Shown here: positions 1 through 7,418 of the stretch, one piece after another
Position numbering within the stretch: position 1 is the first letter of the stretch
Layout: each line of letters starts with the position of its first letter
Source: JAXMAF01 sp046350555
GTDB lineage: Bacteria > Planctomycetota > Phycisphaerae > Phycisphaerales > SM1A02
Assembly: GCA_046350555.1 (NCBI GenBank)
Contig: JAXMAF010000010.1
Span: 141,932 to 205,931 of the forward strand
Reading direction: 5' to 3'
DNA: 64,000 nt
Position numbers and translations under genes: made by a program
Notes under the pieces: generated by a model
What the model was told of the DNA's origin: nothing
Databases searched by the model: none
What the model saw: only the letters and a program-made list of their open reading frames with translations

Positions 1-359
1 TGCGCCGCGTCGCCGACCTGCTGCGCGGCACGACGGTGCTCATGATCGGCGGGGAACGGCGGCGCGACGCGCAGGTTGCGCTCACCAACGCGTTCGACCT
101 GGCGGAGCTGCGCTGGATCGGCACCGTCGACCATCGCAGCATCGCCCCGTTCGAGACCGAGGTCGCCCGGCCGGAGGTGGCGCTGGTGATCATCCCGATC
201 CGCTGGTCGAACCACTCCTTCGAGGGCATCGACGACTTCTGCCGCAAGTACCGCAAGCCGTTCGTGCGGCTGCCCGGCGGCTACAACCCCAACCAGGTCG
301 CCGTGCAGGTGCTGCGGCAGGTGGGGGCGGCGCTCGAGGCGCGGATGGCCGAGGCGTGA
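1..359 (+). CDS. C-terminal part of a DUF2325-like protein
   Basis: The reading frame is already open at the left edge (first full codon at base 3), so the start lies outside the window. What remains is about 119 residues ending in ARMAEA. The segment VLMIGGERRRDAQVAL followed by a strand-rich core and IIPIRWSNHSFEGIDDFC resembles DUF2325, a small Rossmann-like domain with a glycine-rich first loop and a conserved SH pair. A GTG at 36 is an internal codon rather than a convincing start, because coding-like sequence precedes it. Function is unknown. It converges on the uracil-DNA glycosylase gene that ends at 393. Confidence 0.6.
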   Translation, partial: RRVADLLRGTTVLMIGGERRRDAQVALTNAFDLAELRWIGTVDHRSIAPFETEVARPEVALVIIPIRWSNHSFEGIDDFCRKYRKPFVRLPGGYNPNQVAVQVLRQVGAALEARMAEA

Positions 360-392
360 CGTCGACGACCGGAGCGCGCCCGCGCCCCGCGC

Positions 393-1118
393 TCACGCGT
401 CGGCTTGCCGATCGAGCGCCGTGCGCAGGACGGCGTCGAGCATCGGCGGGGTCAGCCGGCCGGTGAAGGTGTTCTGCTGGCTCACGTGATAGCAGCCGAG
501 CAGCACGATCGTGCCGCTCCGATCGCCGCCGGCGACGTCGAGCCGCACGCACGCCGCGTGGGCGAAACGAGGGCGGGGTCGCGGAATGCGGACGCCGAGG
601 CCGTCGGTCGCCGCAAGCGCGGCGAGCGAAGCGTTCCAGCCGATGCCACCGAGCGCCACGATCGTCCGCGGGCGAAGCGCGACGATCTCGTCGACCAGCC
701 ATCCACGGCAGTTCGCCAGTTGCGCCGGCGTGGGCCGGTTCGCGGGTGGAGCGCAGCGGCAGGCGGCCGCGATGTAGACGCCGTGGAGCGAGAGCCCGTC
801 GTCGCGGCTCGTCGACATGGGCTGACTGGCGAGTCCCGCGCGATGCAGCGCCGCGTACAGGAAGTCGCCGGAGCGGTCGCCCGTGAACATGCGACCGGTC
901 CGGTTCGCGCCGTGCGCGGCCGGCGCGAGACCGACGATCATGATCGAGGCCGACGGGTCGCCGAAGCCCGGCACCGGCCGGGCCCAGTACGACCAGTCGC
1001 GATACGACGACCGCCTGGTCCGGCCGACCTCCGCGCAGTAATCGCGCAGTTCCGGACAGCGCCGACAGTTCGGAATGCGCTCCGCGAGGACCTTCAGCGA
1101 CACGCTTCGGCGCCTCAC
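393..1118 (-). CDS. family 5 (UdgB-type) uracil-DNA glycosylase
   Basis: Base-excision repair enzyme removing uracil, and in this family often hypoxanthine, from DNA. The 241-residue protein has the iron-sulfur cysteines C18, C21 and C28 (NCRRCPELRDYC), motif A GLAPAAHGANRTGR, the MFTGDRSGDFLY segment, a further CRC pair in AACRCAPP and the late GCYHVSQQNTF loop. Motif A lacks the catalytic Asp of family 4, as is normal for family 5. I chose GTG 1118 because it overlaps the stop of the upstream gene (GTGA) and lies just before the first cluster cysteine. The frame stays open further upstream, but that stretch overlaps the neighbour and looks non-coding. It is the last gene of a four-gene minus-strand operon. 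Confidence 0.85.
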   Translation of the reverse strand: MRRRSVSLKVLAERIPNCRRCPELRDYCAEVGRTRRSSYRDWSYWARPVPGFGDPSASIMIVGLAPAAHGANRTGRMFTGDRSGDFLYAALHRAGLASQPMSTSRDDGLSLHGVYIAAACRCAPPANRPTPAQLANCRGWLVDEIVALRPRTIVALGGIGWNASLAALAATDGLGVRIPRPRPRFAHAACVRLDVAGGDRSGTIVLLGCYHVSQQNTFTGRLTPPMLDAVLRTALDRQADA

Positions 1119-1732
1119 AAGTTCACCACCGCGCAACCGCCGAAGAAAGCGGCGGCCATCGCCACCGGGTACGCCACCAGCCAAAGAAGCATGAAGACGA
1201 CGAGCGCCACGCGGCGGCGGCGCCAGCTCCGGCGCCGCCGAAGCCGACGAAGGCGCCGCACCGCGAGCACGATGCCCCACACAAGCCCGCCGCCCACGAC
1301 GCCCCAGAGGGCGATCGGCCCGATCACCGCGACGAGGACGCTGCCGGTGGCCGAGCCGTTGCCGCGGCTCATCCGTTCAATCACGCCGTTGGCCGCGCCC
1401 AGCAGCAGCATCGCGACGAAGGGGAGGAGCAGCAGGAGCACCAGCTTGGCCACGCCGGGCGGTGGCTTCGACGCAATCGTCGCCGCCAGCGTGTACGCAG
1501 CGCCACACTCCGGACACGTGCCGTCGTGCGGCAGGCCTTCCAGCGAATACGCGCACGACGGGCAGGCGCGACCCTCGATCGTGGTGGGCGGATGCGCTTC
1601 GCCAGCGGTCGGGCCGGATGGCGCGCCGGTCGGCGCGGAGGCCGCCGAGCCAGCGTCGGGGGCCGGGGCGCTGGCGGGAGAGACCTCGCGAGCACCGTTC
1701 GGTGCCGCGCTGCGGATGGGTTCGTCGCTCAT
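1115..1732 (-). CDS. zinc-ribbon membrane protein
   Basis: A 205-residue protein of unknown function. An Ala/Pro-rich N-terminal 55 residues are followed by a zinc-ribbon-like CPSCAYSLEGLP...GTCPECG (about residues 57-77), then three hydrophobic segments (about 93-115, 128-155, 175-200) separated by a very basic loop. This layout, a cytoplasmic Cys4 ribbon plus a few membrane spans, is common in Phycisphaerae proteins. Its ATG overlaps the stop of the Lgt-like gene (ATGA, 1729-1732) and its stop overlaps the glycosylase start, so translation is probably coupled along the operon. Confidence 0.7.
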   Translation of the reverse strand: MSDEPIRSAAPNGAREVSPASAPAPDAGSAASAPTGAPSGPTAGEAHPPTTIEGRACPSCAYSLEGLPHDGTCPECGAAYTLAATIASKPPPGVAKLVLLLLLPFVAMLLLGAANGVIERMSRGNGSATGSVLVAVIGPIALWGVVGGGLVWGIVLAVRRLRRLRRRRSWRRRRVALVVFMLLWLVAYPVAMAAAFFGGCAVVNL

Positions 1733-2607
1733 GCGGCGATCTCCGATGCGTGTGAATCCGACGTGCTCGCGGCGTCGCCCGTCGCCGAGGGCGGCGGTGC
1801 GGGGAGGGCGGCGTGCATGTCGTGCATGGCGTTCATGGCCCGGCGGCGCTGCCCGTAGCGCACCGCGCCGAAGACCATCATGCCGATCGCGACGAGCTGG
1901 TAGCCCGTCAGCGCGCCGAGCGCGTCGCGATGAAGCGGCGGCACGTCGCGCAGGAACTCATGCATGAACCGGAAGGCGCCATAGGCGATCAGGTAGACAT
2001 GGAAGCGGTTTCCGGTGCACCAGCCGAAGCGCCGCGCCGCAAGGACCCAGCCGAGAAACAGCACGTTGAACGCCAGCTCGGCCTGGGCGGCGGGCCAGCG
2101 CGCCACGCCGTGCGCATCGTCGACGAGCAGCCACGAGACCGATGGGCTCCATTGGCCCACCCAGTGAAGCCGGTCGCACGCCACGCCTGCGCAGCAACCC
2201 TGGAGCACGCAGCCAACGCGGCCGATGGCGATGCCCAGCGGCGCAACGATCGCGAAGAAATCGCCCGTCGCCCCGCGCACGCCCAGCAATCGCTTCATGA
2301 GCTCCACGGTCGCGTACCCGCCGAGCAGGGCGCCGGTCACGCTCCGTCCCGTCGCCAGCGCAATCCAGTCGGTTCGATGCGGCCATCCCTCGGCGAGCAG
2401 GAAGGCGAGCTTCGCGCCGATGAGTCCGCCCGCGAGGCCCGCGAAGTAGATCATCGCGAGCTCGCCGCGGCGCACCCGGTTCGCCGCCGCGGCGCCGCCC
2501 GTCGATCCGGCCACCGGATCGCGCTCCACCAGGCGCGACCACGCCACGGCGCTCGCGACGATCGCGAACAGGCCGAGCGCGACGTACCAGCTTGGTGAAG
2601 GTGTCAT
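1729..2607 (-). CDS. Lgt-like diacylglyceryl transferase paralog
   Basis: A 292-residue integral membrane protein with about seven hydrophobic segments and the Lgt-like landmarks GGLIGAKLAF, GGYATVELMKR and GIAIGRVGCVLQGCCAGVACD. True Lgt transfers diacylglyceryl from phosphatidylglycerol to prolipoproteins and has an R-x-G-N-x-x-N-x-E type motif. Here the equivalent loop is GRVGCVLQGCC, with three cysteines in place of the Asn/Glu residues. It is therefore better called a paralog than lgt, and its donor and acceptor are unknown. It lies 17 bp after a Tes-like radical SAM gene, which suggests a joint role in lipid modification (inference). The last 30 residues are low complexity. Confidence 0.65.
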   Translation of the reverse strand: MTPSPSWYVALGLFAIVASAVAWSRLVERDPVAGSTGGAAAANRVRRGELAMIYFAGLAGGLIGAKLAFLLAEGWPHRTDWIALATGRSVTGALLGGYATVELMKRLLGVRGATGDFFAIVAPLGIAIGRVGCVLQGCCAGVACDRLHWVGQWSPSVSWLLVDDAHGVARWPAAQAELAFNVLFLGWVLAARRFGWCTGNRFHVYLIAYGAFRFMHEFLRDVPPLHRDALGALTGYQLVAIGMMVFGAVRYGQRRRAMNAMHDMHAALPAPPPSATGDAASTSDSHASEIAA

Positions 2608-2624
2608 CGGGCGCGCCTCTCCGC

Positions 2625-4082
2625 TCAGCGTCCGCGGTCGAGGTAGTGGCGGCAGAACGAGTCCAGCGATCCATCGCGCCGGATGACGTGCGTGCAGCAG
2701 CGGTCGATGCGGTCCTGGTCGAATGTCCAGGCGTCCATGAACGGCTTGATGAAGACGCGAAACGGCCGATCGGGGCCGATCTCCAGCGCCTTGAGGACCT
2801 CGCCGAGCGGCTCCGTCTCGCAGCCGCAGCGAAGCAGGTCGTCGATCCTGTAGTCGAGCCGGTTGGCGAGGAAGCCCTGCATCGCCGGCAGGTCGACGAG
2901 GCGGTTGAGGCCGACCGTGCGCCGCGACGGACCGTCGAGCCGCAGCAGGTACGCGATCGTGTGGCAGTTGGGATCGCCGCAGGGAAGCGGCGTGAAATCC
3001 TCGTCGGCAGCGAGATCGGGCGCCTGGGCGACCACGGCGCGGATCACGTCGGCGACCGCGATCGGCGTGGGCGTCGGTTCGAACACGGGAAGCGCCACGG
3101 CCGGGCCGTCGCGCCGGCCCGGGGCTGGATCGGGCAGGCGTCCGCTGGCGAAGACCGGCTGGAACGTGATGCCGCGCACGTGCGGTCGTTCGACGCCGAA
3201 GCGCAGGGCATCGCCGAGGTGGTCGATCGTCGTCGGCGTCACCACCATGGCCAGCGTCGTCGGCACGCCGAGCGCGCCCGCCTCGTCGACGGCGCGGCGG
3301 CGCGTCTCGCGCAGGTCGGCGCCGCGCAGTTCGCGCTGGCCCGCTTCCTGCGGCCCGTCGAACTGAAGGTAGAGCTCGAAGCGCCCGCGCTGGCGCCGCA
3401 AGGCGCCGAGGCGCTCGCGGAACGCCGCATCGGTGGCGATCCGCACGCCGTTGGTGTTGATCAGCACGTAGCCGATGCGCCGCTGGTCGAGCGCCCACTC
3501 GAGGATCTCGAAGAAGCGCGGGTGGATCGAGGGCTCGCCGCCGCTGAGCTGGAGGATGTCGATGGTCCCCTTGCGGTCGAGCACCCCGCCGATGCGCGCG
3601 ATCACCTCCTCGACCGTGGCGGCGGCGACCTCGTCGCCGATGCCGAAGGGCGACGACGCGTAGCAGGTCGGACAGGTGAGATTGCAGGAATCGACGATCT
3701 CGATCAGCGCCACGCACGATGGCAGCAGGTCCATCGGGTTCGGGGCGACGCCGTCGACGATGGGAGCCGCGTCCGCAGGCGGCTCCGGCGCGCCGCGCCC
3801 GGGCGCGTCGCTTGCTCGGACGATCGGCGCCTCGCATCCGCACGCTCCGCCGCCGCAGCCCCCGTCGCGCCGCCCGACCGAGACGTGATAGCGTCGCGCG
3901 TCGTCGGTGAGGCGCACCTCGAAGCGGCCGTGATCCGGACAGGACTTCGCCATCCAGACCTCTGTTCCGCGCCGGATCACGTCGGCGGGAATCTCGCGGT
4001 GGCAGCGCGGGCAGCGGCTTGTCGTCGACTTGAGCGCTTCCGGCCGCGAGGCGATGAGCCCGGAGAGATCCATGCGCGGCAT
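2625..4082 (-). CDS. radical SAM enzyme, Tes/MJ0619-like
   Basis: A 485-residue radical SAM protein. The SAM-cluster motif CNLTCPTC is at C133/C137/C140, followed by LQLSGGEP and LINTNG strands of the partial TIM barrel. An N-terminal metal site is suggested by CPRC (24-27) and SCPDHG (48). More cysteines follow in GGCGGGACGC (76-82), PLPCGDPNC and CGCE, and the protein ends with RCCTH (462-463) and SFCRHY. Several clusters plus an N-terminal rubredoxin-like site match the Tes/MJ0619 family, whose members join lipid chains in tetraether or membrane-spanning lipids. The lipid function here is inferred from that resemblance and from the Lgt-like neighbour. A second in-frame ATG at 4073 is possible. 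First gene of the operon, divergent from ricT. Confidence 0.7.
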   Translation of the reverse strand: MPRMDLSGLIASRPEALKSTTSRCPRCHREIPADVIRRGTEVWMAKSCPDHGRFEVRLTDDARRYHVSVGRRDGGCGGGACGCEAPIVRASDAPGRGAPEPPADAAPIVDGVAPNPMDLLPSCVALIEIVDSCNLTCPTCYASSPFGIGDEVAAATVEEVIARIGGVLDRKGTIDILQLSGGEPSIHPRFFEILEWALDQRRIGYVLINTNGVRIATDAAFRERLGALRRQRGRFELYLQFDGPQEAGQRELRGADLRETRRRAVDEAGALGVPTTLAMVVTPTTIDHLGDALRFGVERPHVRGITFQPVFASGRLPDPAPGRRDGPAVALPVFEPTPTPIAVADVIRAVVAQAPDLAADEDFTPLPCGDPNCHTIAYLLRLDGPSRRTVGLNRLVDLPAMQGFLANRLDYRIDDLLRCGCETEPLGEVLKALEIGPDRPFRVFIKPFMDAWTFDQDRIDRCCTHVIRRDGSLDSFCRHYLDRGR

Positions 4083-4126
4083 CGTATCGGCGGCACGGCC
4101 CGCGCCATCTCCCGTACACTGCGGGC

Positions 4127-5530
4127 GTGACGATCGTCCCGCTTCCGGTGTTTGAACAGGACGCGGATCCAGCGCGGCGGACGGCGCTCTCCGACGAGGA
4201 GATCTACGCGCGGCTGAGTCCGCCTGCCACGATCGTCGTGCGCTTCGGCTCGATGCGGATGATCGGCGAATTCCCCTACGAGGGCGACGCGAAGCCCGGT
4301 TGCGGGACGAAGCTCGTGGCGCGGACGGTCCGCGGCACCGAGATCGCCGAGATGCTGACGACGACGTGCGGCAACAGCGGCTGCTCCAAGACGGTCTCGC
4401 GGCAGGAGATGCTCGAGTTCATCGAGAACTCCGGCGGCAAGGAGTATCCGTTCCACGAGCACGGGCGCGTGCTGCGCGTGGCGACGATCGAGGACCTCAA
4501 CGCGTGGTCGCGGATCCAGGCCACCAAGCCCGACCTGCTGCGCCAGGCGAGGGCGCTGTGCGCTCCGTTCGAGCTGCCCATGAAGGTCGTGGAGGTCGAA
4601 CCGATCTTCGGCGGCGAGATGGTGACGGTCTTCTATCTCTCCGAGGAGCGCATCGACTTCCGCGACCTGGTGAAGGACCTGGCGGCGCACTTCAGGTCCC
4701 GCATCGAGATGCGCCAGGTCGGCGCGCGCGACGAAGCTCGCCTCGTCGCCGACTACGAGCGATGCGGACAGCACTGCTGTTGCAGGAACTTCCTCAAGGT
4801 GCTCAAGCCGGTCTCGATGCGCTCCGCGAAGACGCAGAAGGCCACGCTCGATCCGCTCAAGATCTCCGGGCGCTGCGGTCGGCTCATGTGCTGCCTTCGC
4901 TACGAGGACGAGACGTACGAGGATCTCAGGAAGCGGCTCCCCAAGGTCAAGGGTCGCGTCGGCACGAGCGAGGGACCGGGGATCGTCGTCGACACGAAGG
5001 TCCTCGTGCAGCTCGTGCTGGTGCGCCTCGAGCACGATGGCCGCGAGGTTGCCGTGCCCGTCGAGGAGCCGATGGATCCCGACCGCTGCCCGGTCCCGAC
5101 GGCGCCGCGGCCGCGCGACGACGAAGGCGATCCGTTCCGCGGAATGCGCGAGGACGCCGTGCGGCGCAAGACGGCACGGCGCGACGCGGCGCCGGGAGCA
5201 CAAGCCGATCGGGCGGGCGCCGCGTCGCAGCGCGCTTCGCCGCCGCCGCGCGAGGCGCGTCCCGCGAGGCGATCGCGCGCGGAGCAGCAGGACGCCTTCC
5301 GCGCCGCATCGAAGTCGCTCGAGGGTTCGTCCGGGCCGCTGGACAGGCCGGAGGACGGAGCCGACGCGAGCGTCGCGCGGGATGCCGGCCCCACCGACGC
5401 GCCCGGTGCGACGTCGCCGCCATCCACCGGCGACCAGGCCGGCGCGCCGGCCGAGGCCCGGGGACCGCGCCGGCGCCGCCGTCGTCGTCGGCGTTCAGGC
5501 CCCGGCGATGGAGGCGCGCCGCCGGCGTGA
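4127..5530 (+). CDS. ricT: PSP1-domain protein of the RicT/YaaT family
   Basis: The PSP1 C-terminal domain is clear: VGARDEARLVADYERCGQ, CCCRNFL, KPVSMRSAKTQ and ISGRCGRLMCCLRYE, all within residues 200-265. In Bacillus, RicT forms an iron-sulfur complex with RicA/RicF that affects RNA processing and sporulation, and PSP1 proteins occur widely as conserved cysteine-rich factors. The start is GTG 4127. From about residue 320 the protein is a long low-complexity Ala/Pro/Arg tail ending in a run of arginines, which may bind nucleic acid (inference). lepB follows 63 bp downstream. Confidence 0.85.
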   Translation: MTIVPLPVFEQDADPARRTALSDEEIYARLSPPATIVVRFGSMRMIGEFPYEGDAKPGCGTKLVARTVRGTEIAEMLTTTCGNSGCSKTVSRQEMLEFIENSGGKEYPFHEHGRVLRVATIEDLNAWSRIQATKPDLLRQARALCAPFELPMKVVEVEPIFGGEMVTVFYLSEERIDFRDLVKDLAAHFRSRIEMRQVGARDEARLVADYERCGQHCCCRNFLKVLKPVSMRSAKTQKATLDPLKISGRCGRLMCCLRYEDETYEDLRKRLPKVKGRVGTSEGPGIVVDTKVLVQLVLVRLEHDGREVAVPVEEPMDPDRCPVPTAPRPRDDEGDPFRGMREDAVRRKTARRDAAPGAQADRAGAASQRASPPPREARPARRSRAEQQDAFRAASKSLEGSSGPLDRPEDGADASVARDAGPTDAPGATSPPSTGDQAGAPAEARGPRRRRRRRRRSGPGDGGAPPA

Positions 5531-5593
5531 CTCGGGCTGCAAGCCGGCGATGCGGCCGCTTCGTCCTGTCGCGGCGTCCGTACCATCCCGCCA

Positions 5594-7246
5594 ATGTCCT
5601 CACCATCCGAGCCATCGCACGCCGAGCCTGCACCGCCGTCGGGCTGGTCGATCGAGTCGATCCAGTCGCTGATCGTGGCCTTCGTGCTGGCGATGTCGTT
5701 CCGCTCGTACGTGCTCGAGGGCTTCACCATCCCGACTGGCTCGATGGCGCCGACGCTGATGGGTGCGCACCTGCGCCTTCGGTCGCCCTTCACCGGGTAC
5801 GAGTATCCCGTCGACGCCGGCGCGGTCGTCGACATGCTCGCCCGCGACCACGGCAATCCGGGACGCCAGATCCCGCTGCGCGATCCGATGCTCTCGCCGT
5901 CGATGGAGGATGGCGAGCAGACCCTTGGACAGCTCGCCGCGCAGATCCGTTCCGGCGACCGCGTCCTCGTGCTCAAGACGCTCTATCCGTTCGCGACGCC
6001 GAAGCGCTTCGACGTCGTCGTCTTCAAGAACCCCGTCGATCCCATCGGCGACACGCAGAACTACATCAAGCGGCTCGTCGGACTTCCCGACGAGATGCTG
6101 CTGCTTCTCGACGGCGACGTCTTCACGGGATCGCCCGACGCCCCCGGGGCGAGCGCCCTTCACATCCAGCGAAAGCCCGAGTACATCCAGCGCGCCGTGT
6201 GGCAGAAGGTCTTCGACCAGGACTACCAGCCCATCGACCTCGCCAGGTTCGAGGCGGCGGCGCGCCGAAAGTGGCCGGGCATTCCGTGGAGCACGCCGGG
6301 GTGGAACACGGAAGACCCGCGGGCGTGGCGATGGTCCAGCGCCTCGATGGCGGGGCTGGAGTGGGAGTCGTCGCGGCGGGGCATCAACGACTGGGCCCCG
6401 TACAACATGCTCCGCGAGGTGCAGGCGGGCGGACCCTTCGCGCCGCCGATCCCGGTGAGCGACATCCGCGTCGCGGCGGCGGTGCAGGCCGACGACTGGA
6501 GCCGCTTCAGGACCGAGCTTCGCATGATCAGCCGCGGAAACGAGTTCTCGTGGACGATCGCCGAAGGGCGCGCCACCGTCGCCATGACGCGCGTGGGCGA
6601 GGAGGCGCCGTCGCGCCGCGAGTCCGCGCCGATCGCCATCGCCTCGACGCCGGGCGGACGTGCGCACGAGATCGAGTTCTGGCAGGTCGACCAGTCGATG
6701 TCCATCTTCGTCGACGGCGAGCGCGTCGCCCACCTCGACTACGACTGGAGCGCCCAGGAGCGTCTCGCGATGGCGTTCAACGGGCTCTCCGTCGAGGACT
6801 ACGCGAGGAACCCGATGTCGCGCCAGCCGACGCCGCCGAAGGTCGACTGGAGCTTCGAGGGAACGCCGCTCACGCTGCGGCGCGTCCGGCTCGATCGCGA
6901 CATCTACTACCGGCCCGGCGTGCTCAATCCGGCCGACCAGGCCGCAAGCAACGGTCCGCCGATCCGCGGTCTGGCGTTCGCGACCGATCCGACGAGTCCC
7001 GCGGTGCTCGGCTCGAACCAGTTCCTGATGTGTGGCGACAACAGCGCCGCCAGCCGCGATGGACGGGTCTGGGGGCGTCCGCATCCGATCGTGAAGGCGC
7101 AGATCGGCGAGGAGACGCCCTTCGTCGTGCCGCGCAATCTGCTGCTGGGCAAGGCGTGCGCCGTCTACTTCCCTTCGCCCGTGCCGATGTATATCGGTGG
7201 ACGCAACCTCGTGCCGGACTTCGGACGGCTGCGCTTCATCCGGTAG
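5594..7246 (+). CDS. lepB: signal peptidase I
   Basis: Membrane serine protease (S26) that removes signal peptides at the periplasmic face. One membrane span (about 23-42) precedes the catalytic Ser50 in IPTGSMAPT. The general base is Lys159 in NYIKRLVGLPDE, after the strand FDVVVFKNP. The late box LMCGDNSAASRDGRVWG is near residue 478. At 550 residues it is far longer than the ~320 of E. coli LepB. The extra length is a roughly 300-residue insertion between the Lys box and the GDN box, a pattern seen in planctomycete signal peptidases. The many dockerin-tailed secreted proteins here are presumably its substrates. Confidence 0.9.
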   Translation: MSSPSEPSHAEPAPPSGWSIESIQSLIVAFVLAMSFRSYVLEGFTIPTGSMAPTLMGAHLRLRSPFTGYEYPVDAGAVVDMLARDHGNPGRQIPLRDPMLSPSMEDGEQTLGQLAAQIRSGDRVLVLKTLYPFATPKRFDVVVFKNPVDPIGDTQNYIKRLVGLPDEMLLLLDGDVFTGSPDAPGASALHIQRKPEYIQRAVWQKVFDQDYQPIDLARFEAAARRKWPGIPWSTPGWNTEDPRAWRWSSASMAGLEWESSRRGINDWAPYNMLREVQAGGPFAPPIPVSDIRVAAAVQADDWSRFRTELRMISRGNEFSWTIAEGRATVAMTRVGEEAPSRRESAPIAIASTPGGRAHEIEFWQVDQSMSIFVDGERVAHLDYDWSAQERLAMAFNGLSVEDYARNPMSRQPTPPKVDWSFEGTPLTLRRVRLDRDIYYRPGVLNPADQAASNGPPIRGLAFATDPTSPAVLGSNQFLMCGDNSAASRDGRVWGRPHPIVKAQIGEETPFVVPRNLLLGKACAVYFPSPVPMYIGGRNLVPDFGRLRFIR

Positions 7247-7418
7247 AGCGACGTCGAGCGCTCCGTTGCGGCATCGCCGCATGCTCGCCCTCGCGCGACG
7301 GGTTCCCGCGCCGGGCCGAACGCCGCCGCGAACGGACCCCGCTCGAGGCGAGCGCGCCGGTGGCGGACGTCGCGCGGCGCGCCGGCCGATCGCCTGATGC
7401 GGCGCGCTACAGTCGCCC

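Noticed and set aside
1729..4119. A single 796-codon minus-strand fusion of the radical SAM and Lgt-like genes
   Set aside because: The radical SAM motifs lie in another frame; the frame upstream of 2607 is a shadow, and the Lgt-like gene has its own start.
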